DNA from: an uncultured Flavobacteriales bacterium
Lineage (GTDB): Bacteria > Bacteroidota > Bacteroidia > Flavobacteriales_G > Salibacteraceae
Assembly (NCBI GenBank): GCA_943788725.1
Contig: CALSRJ010000001.1
Coordinates: forward strand, 953,799 to 1,017,798
Direction of reading: 5' to 3'
Length of the DNA: 64,000 bases
A model generated the notes under the pieces. It was not told where the DNA came from and ran no database searches. It saw nothing but the letters and a program-made list of their open reading frames with translations. Below, one piece after another: positions 26,186 through 36,100 of this stretch. The position numbers were made by a program, and so were the translations under genes. The stretch's first letter is position 1, and each line of letters opens with the position of its first letter.

Positions 26186-28615
26186 ATGAGGATCAGATCC
26201 GTATTTCTCTTCTTACTCATCACCCAGCTCATCGCTCAGTCGTGCCGACCTGCAAGGCACATTGAGGAAGGGAAATATATTGTTTCACGCGCACGTGTCC
26301 ATGTAAACAAGCAAAGCGACATCAGCTATGAAGCCGACGTTGAAGACTTGGATGCGTCAATCAAGCAGAAGCCATACCGACGCTGGTTTGGAATTGTTCC
26401 GTTCAATGTATCTGTCTGGAATTTCACCTACAAGCGCAACCAAGAAAAGCGACTCATCTCCTACTTAAAGGAAACCATTGGTGAAGCGCCTCCTGTCTTC
26501 GAGCCCTACCTCCTGAAGAAATCGGTAGAGCAGATGGAGGCCACGTTGCGCAACAACGGATACTTTGAGGGAAGCGTGAGCGCAGAAATAGATACCAATC
26601 GAAGAAAGGTCAAGATGAATTTCTACGTTGAAAGCGGAGAAGCATATACCATGCGCGCCGTTGGATACGCCTTCGAGGATACTGCGATCGCTAAAGAATT
26701 TCGTGATGGATTCAAAGGCAGCTTTAAACGAGGCGCACGTTTTGATTCCGAGGTGTTTGAAAATGAACGAGACCGATTGACCAAAATGATGAAGAATCGG
26801 GGGTACTTCACCTTTGAAAAGATCCATGTGATTTTTGATGTAGACACCAACTTACCCGGCAGAAAATTTGATGTAACCGTCCGTCTGCGCAACCTTCGAC
26901 TCACCCAGAACAATGGGCAGAAGGATACCGTCGTGCAGCGTTCGCATCAGATTCACACCCTACGCTCGATTTCGATCAACGAAAATTACAACGCATCCTC
27001 AAAGCGGTCCACCGCGCTCGACACGGTGGACTTTGCGAACATGCAATTCTTGTACAAGGAAAAATTGATCGTTCGGCCTTCGCGGCTCAAACGCAACATC
27101 TTTATCAAGCCTGGAGACATCTACACGCTTGATCGCACCAACTATACCTATGATCGACTCAACGCCTTGGGCAATTTCCGCTTCATCGATATGCGTTATT
27201 CGCCCTTGAGCTCAGACACGAATGGAGCTGAATTGGATCTATTGATTAACCTGACGAAGTCACCACGCCAATCGTTTAGCGTGCAAACCACCGGCACTCA
27301 TCGCTCGGGCAACCTGGGCATCTTCGCGAGTTTTGACTACCGCAATCGCAATTTATTTCGCGGGGCAGAACAGCTTGATTGGAGCATTTATGGGGGCTTA
27401 GAGTCACAGCGCACCAACGGTACCCAGGGAGACGTATCGAACGAAGTAATCGAAAACGTAAAGTTGTTCAACACCTATGAGTTTGGAGCACGCGTCGGCC
27501 TAACCGTACCGGACTTCCTGTTCCGTTTTTCGCGCAAGGATATGACATGGGCAAAAGAACCCAAGACCAACATCAGCGCGTCCATTGACAGGCAGTTCAG
27601 ACCGCAATACGACCGCACCTTACTCAACACCAACTATCGGTATACGATGCGCTTACGCGATAAGGACCAATTGGCCATTTCACCAATAGACCTTAGCGTC
27701 ATCTCGCTGTCTAAGGACTCCATTTTTGAACGCCAACTTCAATTGACGAACAATGCCTTGCTCATCAACAGTTACAATGACCATGTCATCGCCGCCGGAA
27801 AAGTTTCGTACTCCAATACGACCAAGGATGACAACGTGACGAAGAACTACCATTATTACACCTTCAATTTCGAAACGTCGGGTAATATACTACGAGCCTT
27901 GGGCAAGCCTTTGGGATTGGACTATGACGCAGAGCGAGACTCGTATTTGGTTCGGAACATTGCGTTTTCTCAGTACATCAAGCTGGATGGCAATTTTGTG
28001 AAGTACTTCATCCTGAATGAGCACAGCAAAATGGTCTACCGTCTGTTCGGTGGAATCGGTGTGCCGCTGACCAATCTCAACGTCATCCCTTTTGAACGCA
28101 GCTTCTTCGCTGGTGGATCGAATGACATACGCGCTTGGCGGGCCCGGGCCTTGGGTCCAGGTGGATTATCTGAAACGGAAACCTACGGCATTGACCAAGT
28201 GGGTGAGGTACAGCTGGAAATCAATACAGAATATCGCTTCCACATCATTAAAATAATAGAAGGGGCATTGTTCATGGATGTCGGCAACATCTGGTTGGTA
28301 AAAAAGGACCCTGAACGGCCGAATGCAGAATTTGATCCAACGCGCTTCTACAAGGAAATTGCCATTGCTCCAGGAGCAGGCATTCGCTTGGACTTTTCCT
28401 TTTTTGTACTCCGACTGGATGCTGGATTGCAACTCAAGGACCCACAATTACCCGTCGGCGAGCGATGGTTATTTCAAGGGAAGGAAGAGACCCTACTCTT
28501 GCGGAAGGCGGCCAACATCGAACGCGTATCCGACGGATTTTCGGAAGTCAAAGAATGGAATGGCGCTTATCGGCCACAGGTCACCTTCAACCTCGGAATC
28601 CTGTACCCTTTCTAA
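26186..28615 (+). CDS. tamL: BamA/TamA-family outer membrane lipoprotein TamL
   Basis: Omp85-family assembly protein. Signal peptide ends with a lipobox-like IAQSC (Cys20), making it a lipoprotein, which is the Bacteroidota TamL type. POTRA-like domains occupy about residues 100-390 (MEATLRNNGYFEGSVSAEI, MMKNRGYFTFEKIHVIF, YDRLNALGNFRFIDMRY). The C-terminal barrel has AGGSNDIRAWRARALGPGG, the Omp85 surface-loop motif with RxxR-like arginines, and ends in a beta-strand finishing FNLGILYPF. Length 809 is typical. The partner tamB is not adjacent; accD follows. Confidence 0.9.
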   Translation: MRIRSVFLFLLITQLIAQSCRPARHIEEGKYIVSRARVHVNKQSDISYEADVEDLDASIKQKPYRRWFGIVPFNVSVWNFTYKRNQEKRLISYLKETIGEAPPVFEPYLLKKSVEQMEATLRNNGYFEGSVSAEIDTNRRKVKMNFYVESGEAYTMRAVGYAFEDTAIAKEFRDGFKGSFKRGARFDSEVFENERDRLTKMMKNRGYFTFEKIHVIFDVDTNLPGRKFDVTVRLRNLRLTQNNGQKDTVVQRSHQIHTLRSISINENYNASSKRSTALDTVDFANMQFLYKEKLIVRPSRLKRNIFIKPGDIYTLDRTNYTYDRLNALGNFRFIDMRYSPLSSDTNGAELDLLINLTKSPRQSFSVQTTGTHRSGNLGIFASFDYRNRNLFRGAEQLDWSIYGGLESQRTNGTQGDVSNEVIENVKLFNTYEFGARVGLTVPDFLFRFSRKDMTWAKEPKTNISASIDRQFRPQYDRTLLNTNYRYTMRLRDKDQLAISPIDLSVISLSKDSIFERQLQLTNNALLINSYNDHVIAAGKVSYSNTTKDDNVTKNYHYYTFNFETSGNILRALGKPLGLDYDAERDSYLVRNIAFSQYIKLDGNFVKYFILNEHSKMVYRLFGGIGVPLTNLNVIPFERSFFAGGSNDIRAWRARALGPGGLSETETYGIDQVGEVQLEINTEYRFHIIKIIEGALFMDVGNIWLVKKDPERPNAEFDPTRFYKEIAIAPGAGIRLDFSFFVLRLDAGLQLKDPQLPVGERWLFQGKEETLLLRKAANIERVSDGFSEVKEWNGAYRPQVTFNLGILYPF

Positions 28616-28668
28616 CATTATGAAGTCAAAATTATTGGTATAGCTTTGCACCATCCAAAGGACTCAGC

Positions 28669-29514
28669 ATGGGATGGTTTAAACGCATGACCGAGGGTAT
28701 ACGCACCCCGACGAAGGAGAAGAAGGAAACGCCTGAGGGCTTGTGGTACAAATGCCGACAGTGCAACCACGTAGTTAGTTCTGACGAACATGCCCAATCT
28801 TCGTGGGTTTGTGAGAACTGCAACTACCACGAGCGAATCGGATCACATCAGTACTTCCAGATCATCTTCGACAACAATCGCTTTACAGAGATCAATCCGC
28901 ACATGGTATCGGGTGACCCTTTATCGTTTGAAGACACCAAAAAGTACGCTGACCGATTGCGCGGATCTATCCGTAAAACGGGATTGCACGACGCCGTGCG
29001 CACTGCCTCTGGAAACTTACACCGCAAGAAGGTTGTCGTGGCGTGCATGGATTTCAGTTTCATAGGTGGCAGCATGGGATCAGTGGTAGGCGAAAAAATT
29101 GCGCGCGCCATCGATTATGCGATTGAGCACAATTCGCCCTTCATCATGATCAGCAAGAGTGGCGGGGCACGGATGATGGAAGCTGCTTTTTCATTGATGC
29201 AAATGGCCAAGACCAGCGCCAAGCTTACGCAACTGAGCGAAAAGAAATTACCATATATCTCGATCCTTACAGACCCTACTACCGGTGGGGTAACCGCTTC
29301 TTTCGCGATGTTGGGAGACATCAACATCGCCGAGCCTGGCGCACTGATTGGATTCGCAGGACCGCGGGTAGTGAAAGAAACCATTGGTAAGGACCTTCCA
29401 GAAGGCTTTCAAACAGCGGAGTTTGTGCTAGAACATGGCTTCCTCGACTTCATCGTGGCCCGCAAGGATTTACGCGAACGACTCAATCAATTCATCACAC
29501 TGATTAAAAATTAA
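28669..29514 (+). CDS. accD: acetyl-CoA carboxylase carboxyltransferase subunit beta
   Basis: Half of the carboxyltransferase that makes malonyl-CoA for fatty acid synthesis. N-terminal C4 zinc ribbon is intact: [10 protein letters not shown] then [10 protein letters not shown]. The crotonase-like core shows [56 protein letters not shown] and [13 protein letters not shown], with oxyanion-hole glycines. Length 281 is right. A TAGCTTTG box (28641-28648) lies 20 bases before the ATG. Confidence 0.96.
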   Translation: MGWFKRMTEGIRTPTKEKKETPEGLWYKCRQCNHVVSSDEHAQSSWVCENCNYHERIGSHQYFQIIFDNNRFTEINPHMVSGDPLSFEDTKKYADRLRGSIRKTGLHDAVRTASGNLHRKKVVVACMDFSFIGGSMGSVVGEKIARAIDYAIEHNSPFIMISKSGGARMMEAAFSLMQMAKTSAKLTQLSEKKLPYISILTDPTTGGVTASFAMLGDINIAEPGALIGFAGPRVVKETIGKDLPEGFQTAEFVLEHGFLDFIVARKDLRERLNQFITLIKN

Positions 29515-29522
29515 ATAAGTGA

Positions 29523-29552
29523 TTGAAGCAGAGATGAAAATGCCTATCTTTG
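29523..29552 (+). promoter_or_regulatory. rpsO promoter, Bacteroidota type
   Basis: TTG at 29523-29525 and TATCTTTG at 29545-29552 with a 19-base spacer: a full match to the -7 TAnnTTTG consensus and an acceptable -33 element. Start of rpsO is 34 bases downstream. Confidence 0.6.
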
Positions 29553-29586
29553 CGCCCCTTATTTAAGAAAAGTTATAAGCTGAAGC

Positions 29587-29856
29587 ATGTATTTGACAAG
29601 CGAAAAGAAACAAGAGATTTTTAAGAAGCACGGCAACAGTGCTTCTGACTCAGGATCAGCCGAAGGGCAGATCGCGCTCTTCACCTATCGAATTGCGCAC
29701 CTTACGGAGCACTTGAAAGAGAACCGCAAGGATTTCAACACACAGACAGCCCTTATCCGTTTGGTCGGTAAGCGCAGAAGTCTTCTGAACTACCTCAAGA
29801 GTAAAGACATTGAGCGTTACAGGAGCATCATCAAGGAATTGAACCTGAGGAAGTAA
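29587..29856 (+). CDS. rpsO: 30S ribosomal protein S15
   Basis: Small-subunit protein that binds the 16S rRNA central domain early in assembly. It is 89 residues long as expected, with the S15 pattern: SGSAEGQIALFTYRIAHLTE, HLKENRKDFNTQTALIRLVG and KRRSLLNYLKSKDIERYRSI. Own promoter upstream and a strong terminator downstream, so it is mainly transcribed alone, with pnp behind it as in many bacteria. Confidence 0.98.
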   Translation: MYLTSEKKQEIFKKHGNSASDSGSAEGQIALFTYRIAHLTEHLKENRKDFNTQTALIRLVGKRRSLLNYLKSKDIERYRSIIKELNLRK

Positions 29857-29875
29857 TCCTCTTCAAGACAAAGGG

Positions 29876-29901
29876 AAAAGGCAATGAACATTGCCTTTTT
29901 T
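29876..29901 (+). terminator. intrinsic terminator after rpsO
   Basis: Perfect 10-bp stem, 29876-29885 with 29890-29899, closing a 4-base loop and ending in a T-run. It lies 20 bases after the rpsO stop. Because one arm starts with four A, it could also act on the opposite strand. Confidence 0.85.
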
Positions 29902-29929
29902 CATATATACACTTATCGTTTATTGAATT

Positions 29930-32065
29930 ATGTTAATCGGAACCACAAAAACGATCACCGGATCAAACGGTGATCAAATTCAGATCGAGACCGGTAAGCT
30001 TGCGAAGCAGGCGGATGGCTCAGTCGTGGTCAAGCAAGGAGGAACCATGTTGCTTGCCGCAGTTGTATCAAACAAAGAAGCTAAAGCAGGAGTGGACTTC
30101 CTTCCACTGACTGTTGACTATAGAGAGAAATACGCATCTGCGGGAAAATTCCCAGGTGGTTTCTTTAAGAGAGAAGCGCGTCCTTCTGACGGAGAAGTAC
30201 TCACCATGCGATTGATTGACCGCGCTTTGCGCCCGCTCTTTCCTGGCGATTACCATGCAGACACGCAAGTAATGGTGAGTTTGATCTCATCAGACAAGCA
30301 AACACAACCAGACGCCCTGGCATGTTTGGCTGCCTCAGCCGCCATCGCCGTTTCTAACCTTCCTTTCGCAGGACCTGTATCAGAAGTACGCGTCGGTCGT
30401 ATCGACGGTAAATTCGTCATCAATCCGACCTTCGAGCAAATGGCCGACTGTGATATGGACATCATGGTAGCTGCTACCATTGATAACATCATGATGGTAG
30501 AAGGTGAAATGGCAGAAGTGAGTGAAGCGGATATGTTGGAGGCGATCAAGGTCGCTCACCAAGAGATCAAGCTGCACTGCCAAGCTCAGTTGGACCTAGC
30601 ATCCGAAATTGAAAAGTCTAAGGTTAAGCGCGAATACTCGCACGAAACAAACGACGCAGAACTCGAAGCAAACGTTCACGCTTATTGTTTTGACAAATGC
30701 TACGCGATTGCCACTTCGGCCAGCGCTAAGCAGGATCGATCCGATGCGTTCAAAGCCTTATCTGCTGAATTCCTTGCAACCCTTCCAGAAGAAGAGCAGG
30801 ATGAGAAAGCGGAGCTCGTTGGGAAATACTTCCACGACGTAGAGAAGAAGGCAATGCGCAAGATGATCCTCGACGAAGGCAAGCGTTTGGATGGTCGTAA
30901 GACCGATGAGATTCGCCCGATTTGGTGTGAGGTAGATTACCTACCGGGCACGCACGGATCTGCGATCTTCACTCGTGGTGAAACACAGTCATTGACAACG
31001 ATTACCCTTGGAACCAAGCTCGACGAGCAAATGATCGACGGTGCTTTGATGAAAGGCAGCGAGAAATTCCTATTGCATTACAACTTCCCTCCTTTCTCTA
31101 CCGGCGAGGCTCGCCCGATTCGCGGTGTTTCTCGACGAGAGGTTGGACACGGAAACTTGGCACTTCGTGCGCTGAAAGGCATGCTTCCAGACGCTGAAAT
31201 CAATCCCTACACCATCCGTATCGTAAGTGACATCCTTGAATCAAACGGTTCGTCTTCTATGGCTACTGTTTGTGCAGGAACGCTCGGCCTTATGGATGCC
31301 GGTGTAAAGATCAAGCGACCCGTAAGCGGCATCGCGATGGGACTCATCATGGGTGAAGATGGAAAGTACGCTGTGCTTTCAGACATCCTAGGAGATGAAG
31401 ATCACTTGGGAGACATGGACTTTAAAGTAACAGGTACCTCAAAGGGAATCACGGCTTGTCAAATGGACATCAAAGTAGATGGCTTGGCATACGAGGTGTT
31501 GGAGAAAGCGCTGAACCAAGCCAAAGAAGGTCGCGCTCACATCCTAGGCGAAATGATGAAGACGATGAGTGAGCCACGTGAGGATTACAAGCCACACGTT
31601 CCACGCATTGAAACCATCTTCATTGACAAAGAGCAGATTGGAGCGGTTATCGGACCAGGCGGTAAAGTGATTCAAGAAATCCAAGCTAAGACGGAAACTA
31701 CCATTTCCATTACCGAGGAAGACAACAAAGGCATGGTTCAGATAGCCTGCGACAACAAAGAAGGAATGGACAAGGCCTTGGCATGGATCAAGGGGATCGT
31801 TGCGAAGCCTGAGCCTGGTACGGTCTACATGGGTAAGGTGAAGAACCTTGCTGCATTCGGAGCTTTCGTTGAGATTCTTCCAGGAAAGGACGGCTTGCTT
31901 CACATATCAGAGATTGACTGGACACGCGTCGAGAACGTTGAAGATGTATTGAAGGTCGGTCAAGAGATCGAGGTTAAACTCATCGAAATCGATGAAAAAA
32001 CAGGAAAACTACGTCTTTCCAGAAAGGCCTTGATTCCACGACCAGAGCGCAACCCAGCGGAGTAA
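29930..32065 (+). CDS. pnp: polyribonucleotide nucleotidyltransferase (PNPase)
   Basis: Phosphorolytic 3'-5' exoribonuclease of RNA decay. Two RNase PH domains are visible: the first with [20 protein letters not shown] and [16 protein letters not shown], the second with [34 protein letters not shown] and [20 protein letters not shown] domain follows ([16 protein letters not shown]) and then an S1 domain ([20 protein letters not shown]). 711 residues is normal. The rpsO terminator lies between rpsO and pnp; its own terminator follows. Confidence 0.97.
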   Translation: MLIGTTKTITGSNGDQIQIETGKLAKQADGSVVVKQGGTMLLAAVVSNKEAKAGVDFLPLTVDYREKYASAGKFPGGFFKREARPSDGEVLTMRLIDRALRPLFPGDYHADTQVMVSLISSDKQTQPDALACLAASAAIAVSNLPFAGPVSEVRVGRIDGKFVINPTFEQMADCDMDIMVAATIDNIMMVEGEMAEVSEADMLEAIKVAHQEIKLHCQAQLDLASEIEKSKVKREYSHETNDAELEANVHAYCFDKCYAIATSASAKQDRSDAFKALSAEFLATLPEEEQDEKAELVGKYFHDVEKKAMRKMILDEGKRLDGRKTDEIRPIWCEVDYLPGTHGSAIFTRGETQSLTTITLGTKLDEQMIDGALMKGSEKFLLHYNFPPFSTGEARPIRGVSRREVGHGNLALRALKGMLPDAEINPYTIRIVSDILESNGSSSMATVCAGTLGLMDAGVKIKRPVSGIAMGLIMGEDGKYAVLSDILGDEDHLGDMDFKVTGTSKGITACQMDIKVDGLAYEVLEKALNQAKEGRAHILGEMMKTMSEPREDYKPHVPRIETIFIDKEQIGAVIGPGGKVIQEIQAKTETTISITEEDNKGMVQIACDNKEGMDKALAWIKGIVAKPEPGTVYMGKVKNLAAFGAFVEILPGKDGLLHISEIDWTRVENVEDVLKVGQEIEVKLIEIDEKTGKLRLSRKALIPRPERNPAE

Positions 32066-32094
32066 TTCGCTCATTTACATAACTGTGTTAACAG

Positions 32095-32130
32095 GCCGGT
32101 ATTTAAAAGTCTAAATACCGGCTTCTTTTT
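32095..32130 (+). terminator. intrinsic terminator after pnp
   Basis: An 11-bp perfect stem, 32095-32105 with 32112-32122, with a 6-base loop and the tract TTCTTTTT after it. It separates pnp from the sigma factor gene. Confidence 0.88.
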
Positions 32131-32175
32131 CACCGTCGGGGATGGTTTTCCTTTATCCAGCGAAAAAACCATCCT

Positions 32176-33045
32176 ATGCGCCAATTAAAGATAACGCAGC
32201 AGATCACCAACCGTGAGACTGCATCCCTTGACAAGTACCTTACTGAGATCGGTCGTGAAGACCTTATCACAGCAGAGCAAGAAGTAGAACTGGCACGCCG
32301 CATCAAAGACGGTGACCAAGCTGCACTCGCCAAAATGGTGAGCGCCAATTTGCGTTTTGTCGTTTCCGTTTCAAAGCAGTATCAAAACCAAGGTCTGAGT
32401 CTTCCTGACTTAATCAACGAAGGCAACTTGGGACTGATCAAGGCAGCTAAGCGCTTTGATGAAACGCGAGGCTTCAAATTCATCTCCTACGCCGTGTGGT
32501 GGATTCGTCAGAGCATCCTTCAGGCGCTTGCAGAGCAGGCCAGGATCGTTCGACTTCCCTTGAACAAGATTGGCAACATCAACAAGATCAACCGCGCTTA
32601 CGCAGCCTTGGAGCAGGTGCACGAGCGTGAACCCACTGTTCATGAGATCGCACACGAACTCGAAATGGCCGAAGGAGATATCAGCCAAAACATTAAGAAT
32701 AACCGACGTCATGTCTCCATGGACGCTCCCATTCCTGGAGCAGAGGATGATGATCGGAATATGTATGACCTCATGCAGGGGGAAACCGAGCACAATCCGG
32801 AATCCACCCTCTTGAATGATTCACTCCGCCGAGAAATCGAACGGTCTCTCGCAACCCTCTCAGAGAGAGAAAGCGACGTCATTCGACTTTATTTCGGACT
32901 TACCGGCAATCATCCAATGACCTTGGAAGAAATTGGTGAGGAGTTTGATCTCACCCGCGAACGCGTGCGTCAGATCAAAGAGAAGGCGATTCGTCGCCTG
33001 CGACACACCTCTCGCAGCAAGCTGTTGAAAGATTATTTAGGTTAA
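32176..33045 (+). CDS. rpoD: primary sigma factor (RpoD/SigA type) of Bacteroidota
   Basis: Housekeeping sigma-70 factor. Region 1.2 ([20 protein letters not shown]), region 2 ([59 protein letters not shown]), region 3, and region 4 with its helix-turn-helix ([20 protein letters not shown]) are all present. The absence of an acidic region 1.1 and the 289-residue length match the phylum's short primary sigma, which reads -33/-7 promoters such as those seen in this window. Confidence 0.95.
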   Translation: MRQLKITQQITNRETASLDKYLTEIGREDLITAEQEVELARRIKDGDQAALAKMVSANLRFVVSVSKQYQNQGLSLPDLINEGNLGLIKAAKRFDETRGFKFISYAVWWIRQSILQALAEQARIVRLPLNKIGNINKINRAYAALEQVHEREPTVHEIAHELEMAEGDISQNIKNNRRHVSMDAPIPGAEDDDRNMYDLMQGETEHNPESTLLNDSLRREIERSLATLSERESDVIRLYFGLTGNHPMTLEEIGEEFDLTRERVRQIKEKAIRRLRHTSRSKLLKDYLG

Positions 33046-33087
33046 AAACCACATTTGTTTCGGGAAAACGATCGTGGCAGAATAGAC

Positions 33088-33112
33088 GAAGCGTAGTTCA
33101 CCACTGCGCTTC
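33088..33112. terminator. weak hairpin between convergent genes
   Basis: Arms 33088-33096 and 33104-33112 pair over 9 bp (one wobble) with a 7-base loop. A second perfect 12-base palindrome lies at 33141-33152. Both sit in the convergent gap between the sigma factor and the OmpA-type gene; neither has a good T-run. Confidence 0.35.
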
Positions 33113-33162
33113 GGTGCGTTTTAACCAGGCTTGACCTTACCCGCCTAGGCGGTTACCTTCCT

Positions 33163-36100
33163 TTAATCTTTGATGAATTCTACCCTTCGGTTCTTCGCCC
33201 TTCCTTCCTCTGTATCATTTGGAGCGATCGGATCTGACTCACCCTTGGGTACTACCTTGATCTGCGTATTCTCGATGCCCGCCATCTCCAAGTGGTAGAG
33301 GACGTTGGATATCCTGAGGATAGAAACCCTTTGGTTTACGCTGTCCGATCCGATGCTATCGGTGTGTCCCTCGATGGTCAAGGTCATTTCAGGGTTATTC
33401 TTCAACATCGGGATGACAACTTGATAGATGTAGTCGATCTGGTAATCGGTCAGTAAGAACTCATTGAAATCAAAATGCAAATCCCATCCTTTCTGGGTTT
33501 CCTCTACTTGGGCAATGCCGCTCTTAAGTCTATAATCAGAGTCGTCCAAAACAGCTGTAGCGGCAGTAGGCTTCGCCTCACTTTCCACTTTGGCTTCCTC
33601 AAAGACCGTCTTCGTGACCTTATCTACATTGACATCCATGGTTTCGCCTTTACCATCTTTTGGCGGGGTAAGGGCGAACTCATCTCCTCCTTCTTCAGAA
33701 GTTCCTTTCTCCCCCTCTGTTGGCGTTTGAGCCGTTCCTGTCAGGCTAATCACCAAATCGCTGTCTCCTTCTTCTAGGCGCGGACGGAACACAAAGTCAT
33801 CTCCTAATCGGGTCAGTCTTCGTTTTTCATCTTTGAGCAAGGCGTATAGCGTAGCTCCTTCAAGGCTGAAAGATTCATCCCCGACTTTGATCAAATAAGT
33901 CTCCTCACCAGAGAGTTTATCCACATAGAACACGCCGCCTTCATAGATGGCTGAATGCGCTATCTCATTTCCTCGCTTGTCGGTAATGCTTATCTCGGTT
34001 CCCGGGTCAGGTTGATACCTAGCATCAAATTGGAATCGATCGTATCGTGCCAAGAGTTCATCTTGCGTCAAAGAGGCAAATGCCTCAGGTAAGTCAGGGT
34101 ACTTAAGACGTTCTGCCGCAATCGCATCATCGTGCACAGATGACAAACGAGGCATAGAACTAGCAATACTGATGGTAGACTTAGGCTCCAGCAATTCGCT
34201 TGGTGCAACGCTGAATCCTTTCTCAGCCGAAGCCACTTCCTTCTGCTCCCCATCTGAGATGGAATACAGCTTCGCATTTTCGGTGTTTACCTTGTCATTG
34301 AACTCCATGGAGTATTCCTTCTCCCGATCGAGCTCCTTGAATTTAAAGCTTCCATCCTGCTCTACTAGTGACGAATCTACTGCGTTGATCTGACCATTCT
34401 CCATCAAGTAAACCTGCGCGTCAGGGTCGATGGGATCCTCGGTAGCAAGCATGAACATGTCGAAATTGATCTCCGTATCCTCCACGATGATCTCATCTAT
34501 AGGTCGGTAGCTGTAGCCCTGCTTCAAGAGAGGCAGCATGCGCTCTCGGCCATTCAACCAAGTATACAACCGAGCCGCAGCCATATTGAATCCGTCTTGT
34601 GCAACTCGGATAGAGTACGTTTCCTGGCCCTTCAGGCGATCTACATTGAACCTTCCTTTTGAATAAACAATCGCTGAATCCACCAAGAATCCTGCTGCAT
34701 TGTACACCATTACTTGGGTGCCAATCACTGGACCGCCTGGCATCTCAAAGGCAAATTGATCGTATTGCTCTGACAATTCCTCTGGACTCATGTTCGCATA
34801 GCGCGACTCATGAGATACGGCGCTCTTCAGCACGAATTTGGTTCCATCACGTGAAGTGAGTGTGAACTCGTCAAATTGGAACTCACTTCCGTCCGCATTC
34901 TTGACCTCAAGTCCGTACTTCTTTTCTGGATCCAGTTTTAGGAATTTGAACTTGTTTTCGTCGCCCACCAAGGCACTGTCGATTCGAATGTTGTTTTCAT
35001 CCAGCAGGTAGACCATCGTTCCTTTTGGAGGGAGACGCTCATAATCAAACTTGTAATAGTCAATTCGCTTCGCCATGACGGATCCAACGATCTTCTTCTC
35101 AGTCTCTCCTTCTGGGTTAAACTCTACCTTTTCACCTGAAGCATCTACGATGAAGAAACGATCAAGCCCCATGCTATTGTCAATGGCTTTTTCCAACTTC
35201 AGTTTGAAATTGCCATCCGGTGGGAGACGCGTGAATTTGACCTCACCATATTCATCCACGACTGCAGAATCAATCACATTGTTGTTTTCATCTACGGCAT
35301 AGACTACCGTTCCCTCGGGAGGTCCACCTTCATCGCCAGATACAGTAAAGATCTCTGTGGTCTCCGCTTGCTTCTTTCCCGCAATCTTCTTTGTGGTTTC
35401 GCCTTCTGCATTGAATTCGATCTCATCTCCTGATGCATCCACAATAAAGAAGCGATCCAGCCCGAGACTGCCGTCAATGGCTTTCTCCAATTTCAGTTTG
35501 AAATTACCATCCGGTGGGAGACGCGTGAATTTGACCTCACCAAACTCGTCAACCACGGCGGAATCAATCACATTGTTGTTTTCATCTACAGCATAGACTA
35601 CGGTTCCCTCGGGAGGCCCAGCGCCTTCATCGTTCGAGACTTTAAAGACTTCTGTAGTCTCTGCCAATTTCTTACCCACGATTTTACCTGAAGTTTCTCC
35701 TTCAGCGTTAAACTCGATCTGATCACCCGAAGCATCTACAATGAAGAAACGATCCAAGCCCATGCTGTTGTCGACTGCCTTCTCTAATTTCAACTTGAAG
35801 TTTCCATCGGGTGGCAGACGCGTGAATTTGATCTCACCGAACTCATCCACTACAGCAGAATCAATCACATTGTTGTTTTCATCGACAGCATAAACAACGG
35901 TTCCTTCTGGCGGCCCACCGCCGGTTTCATCCGAAACCTTAAACACCTCGGTGCTCTCTGCCAGCGCCTTTCCTGCTATTTTCTTAAACGTCTCACCCTC
36001 CTCATTAAAGCTGATTTTATCCCCAGAAGCATCCACAATGAAGAAACGATCTAGCCCCATACTCATGTCATCCGTCTTCTCAAGCGTCAGCTTGAAATTT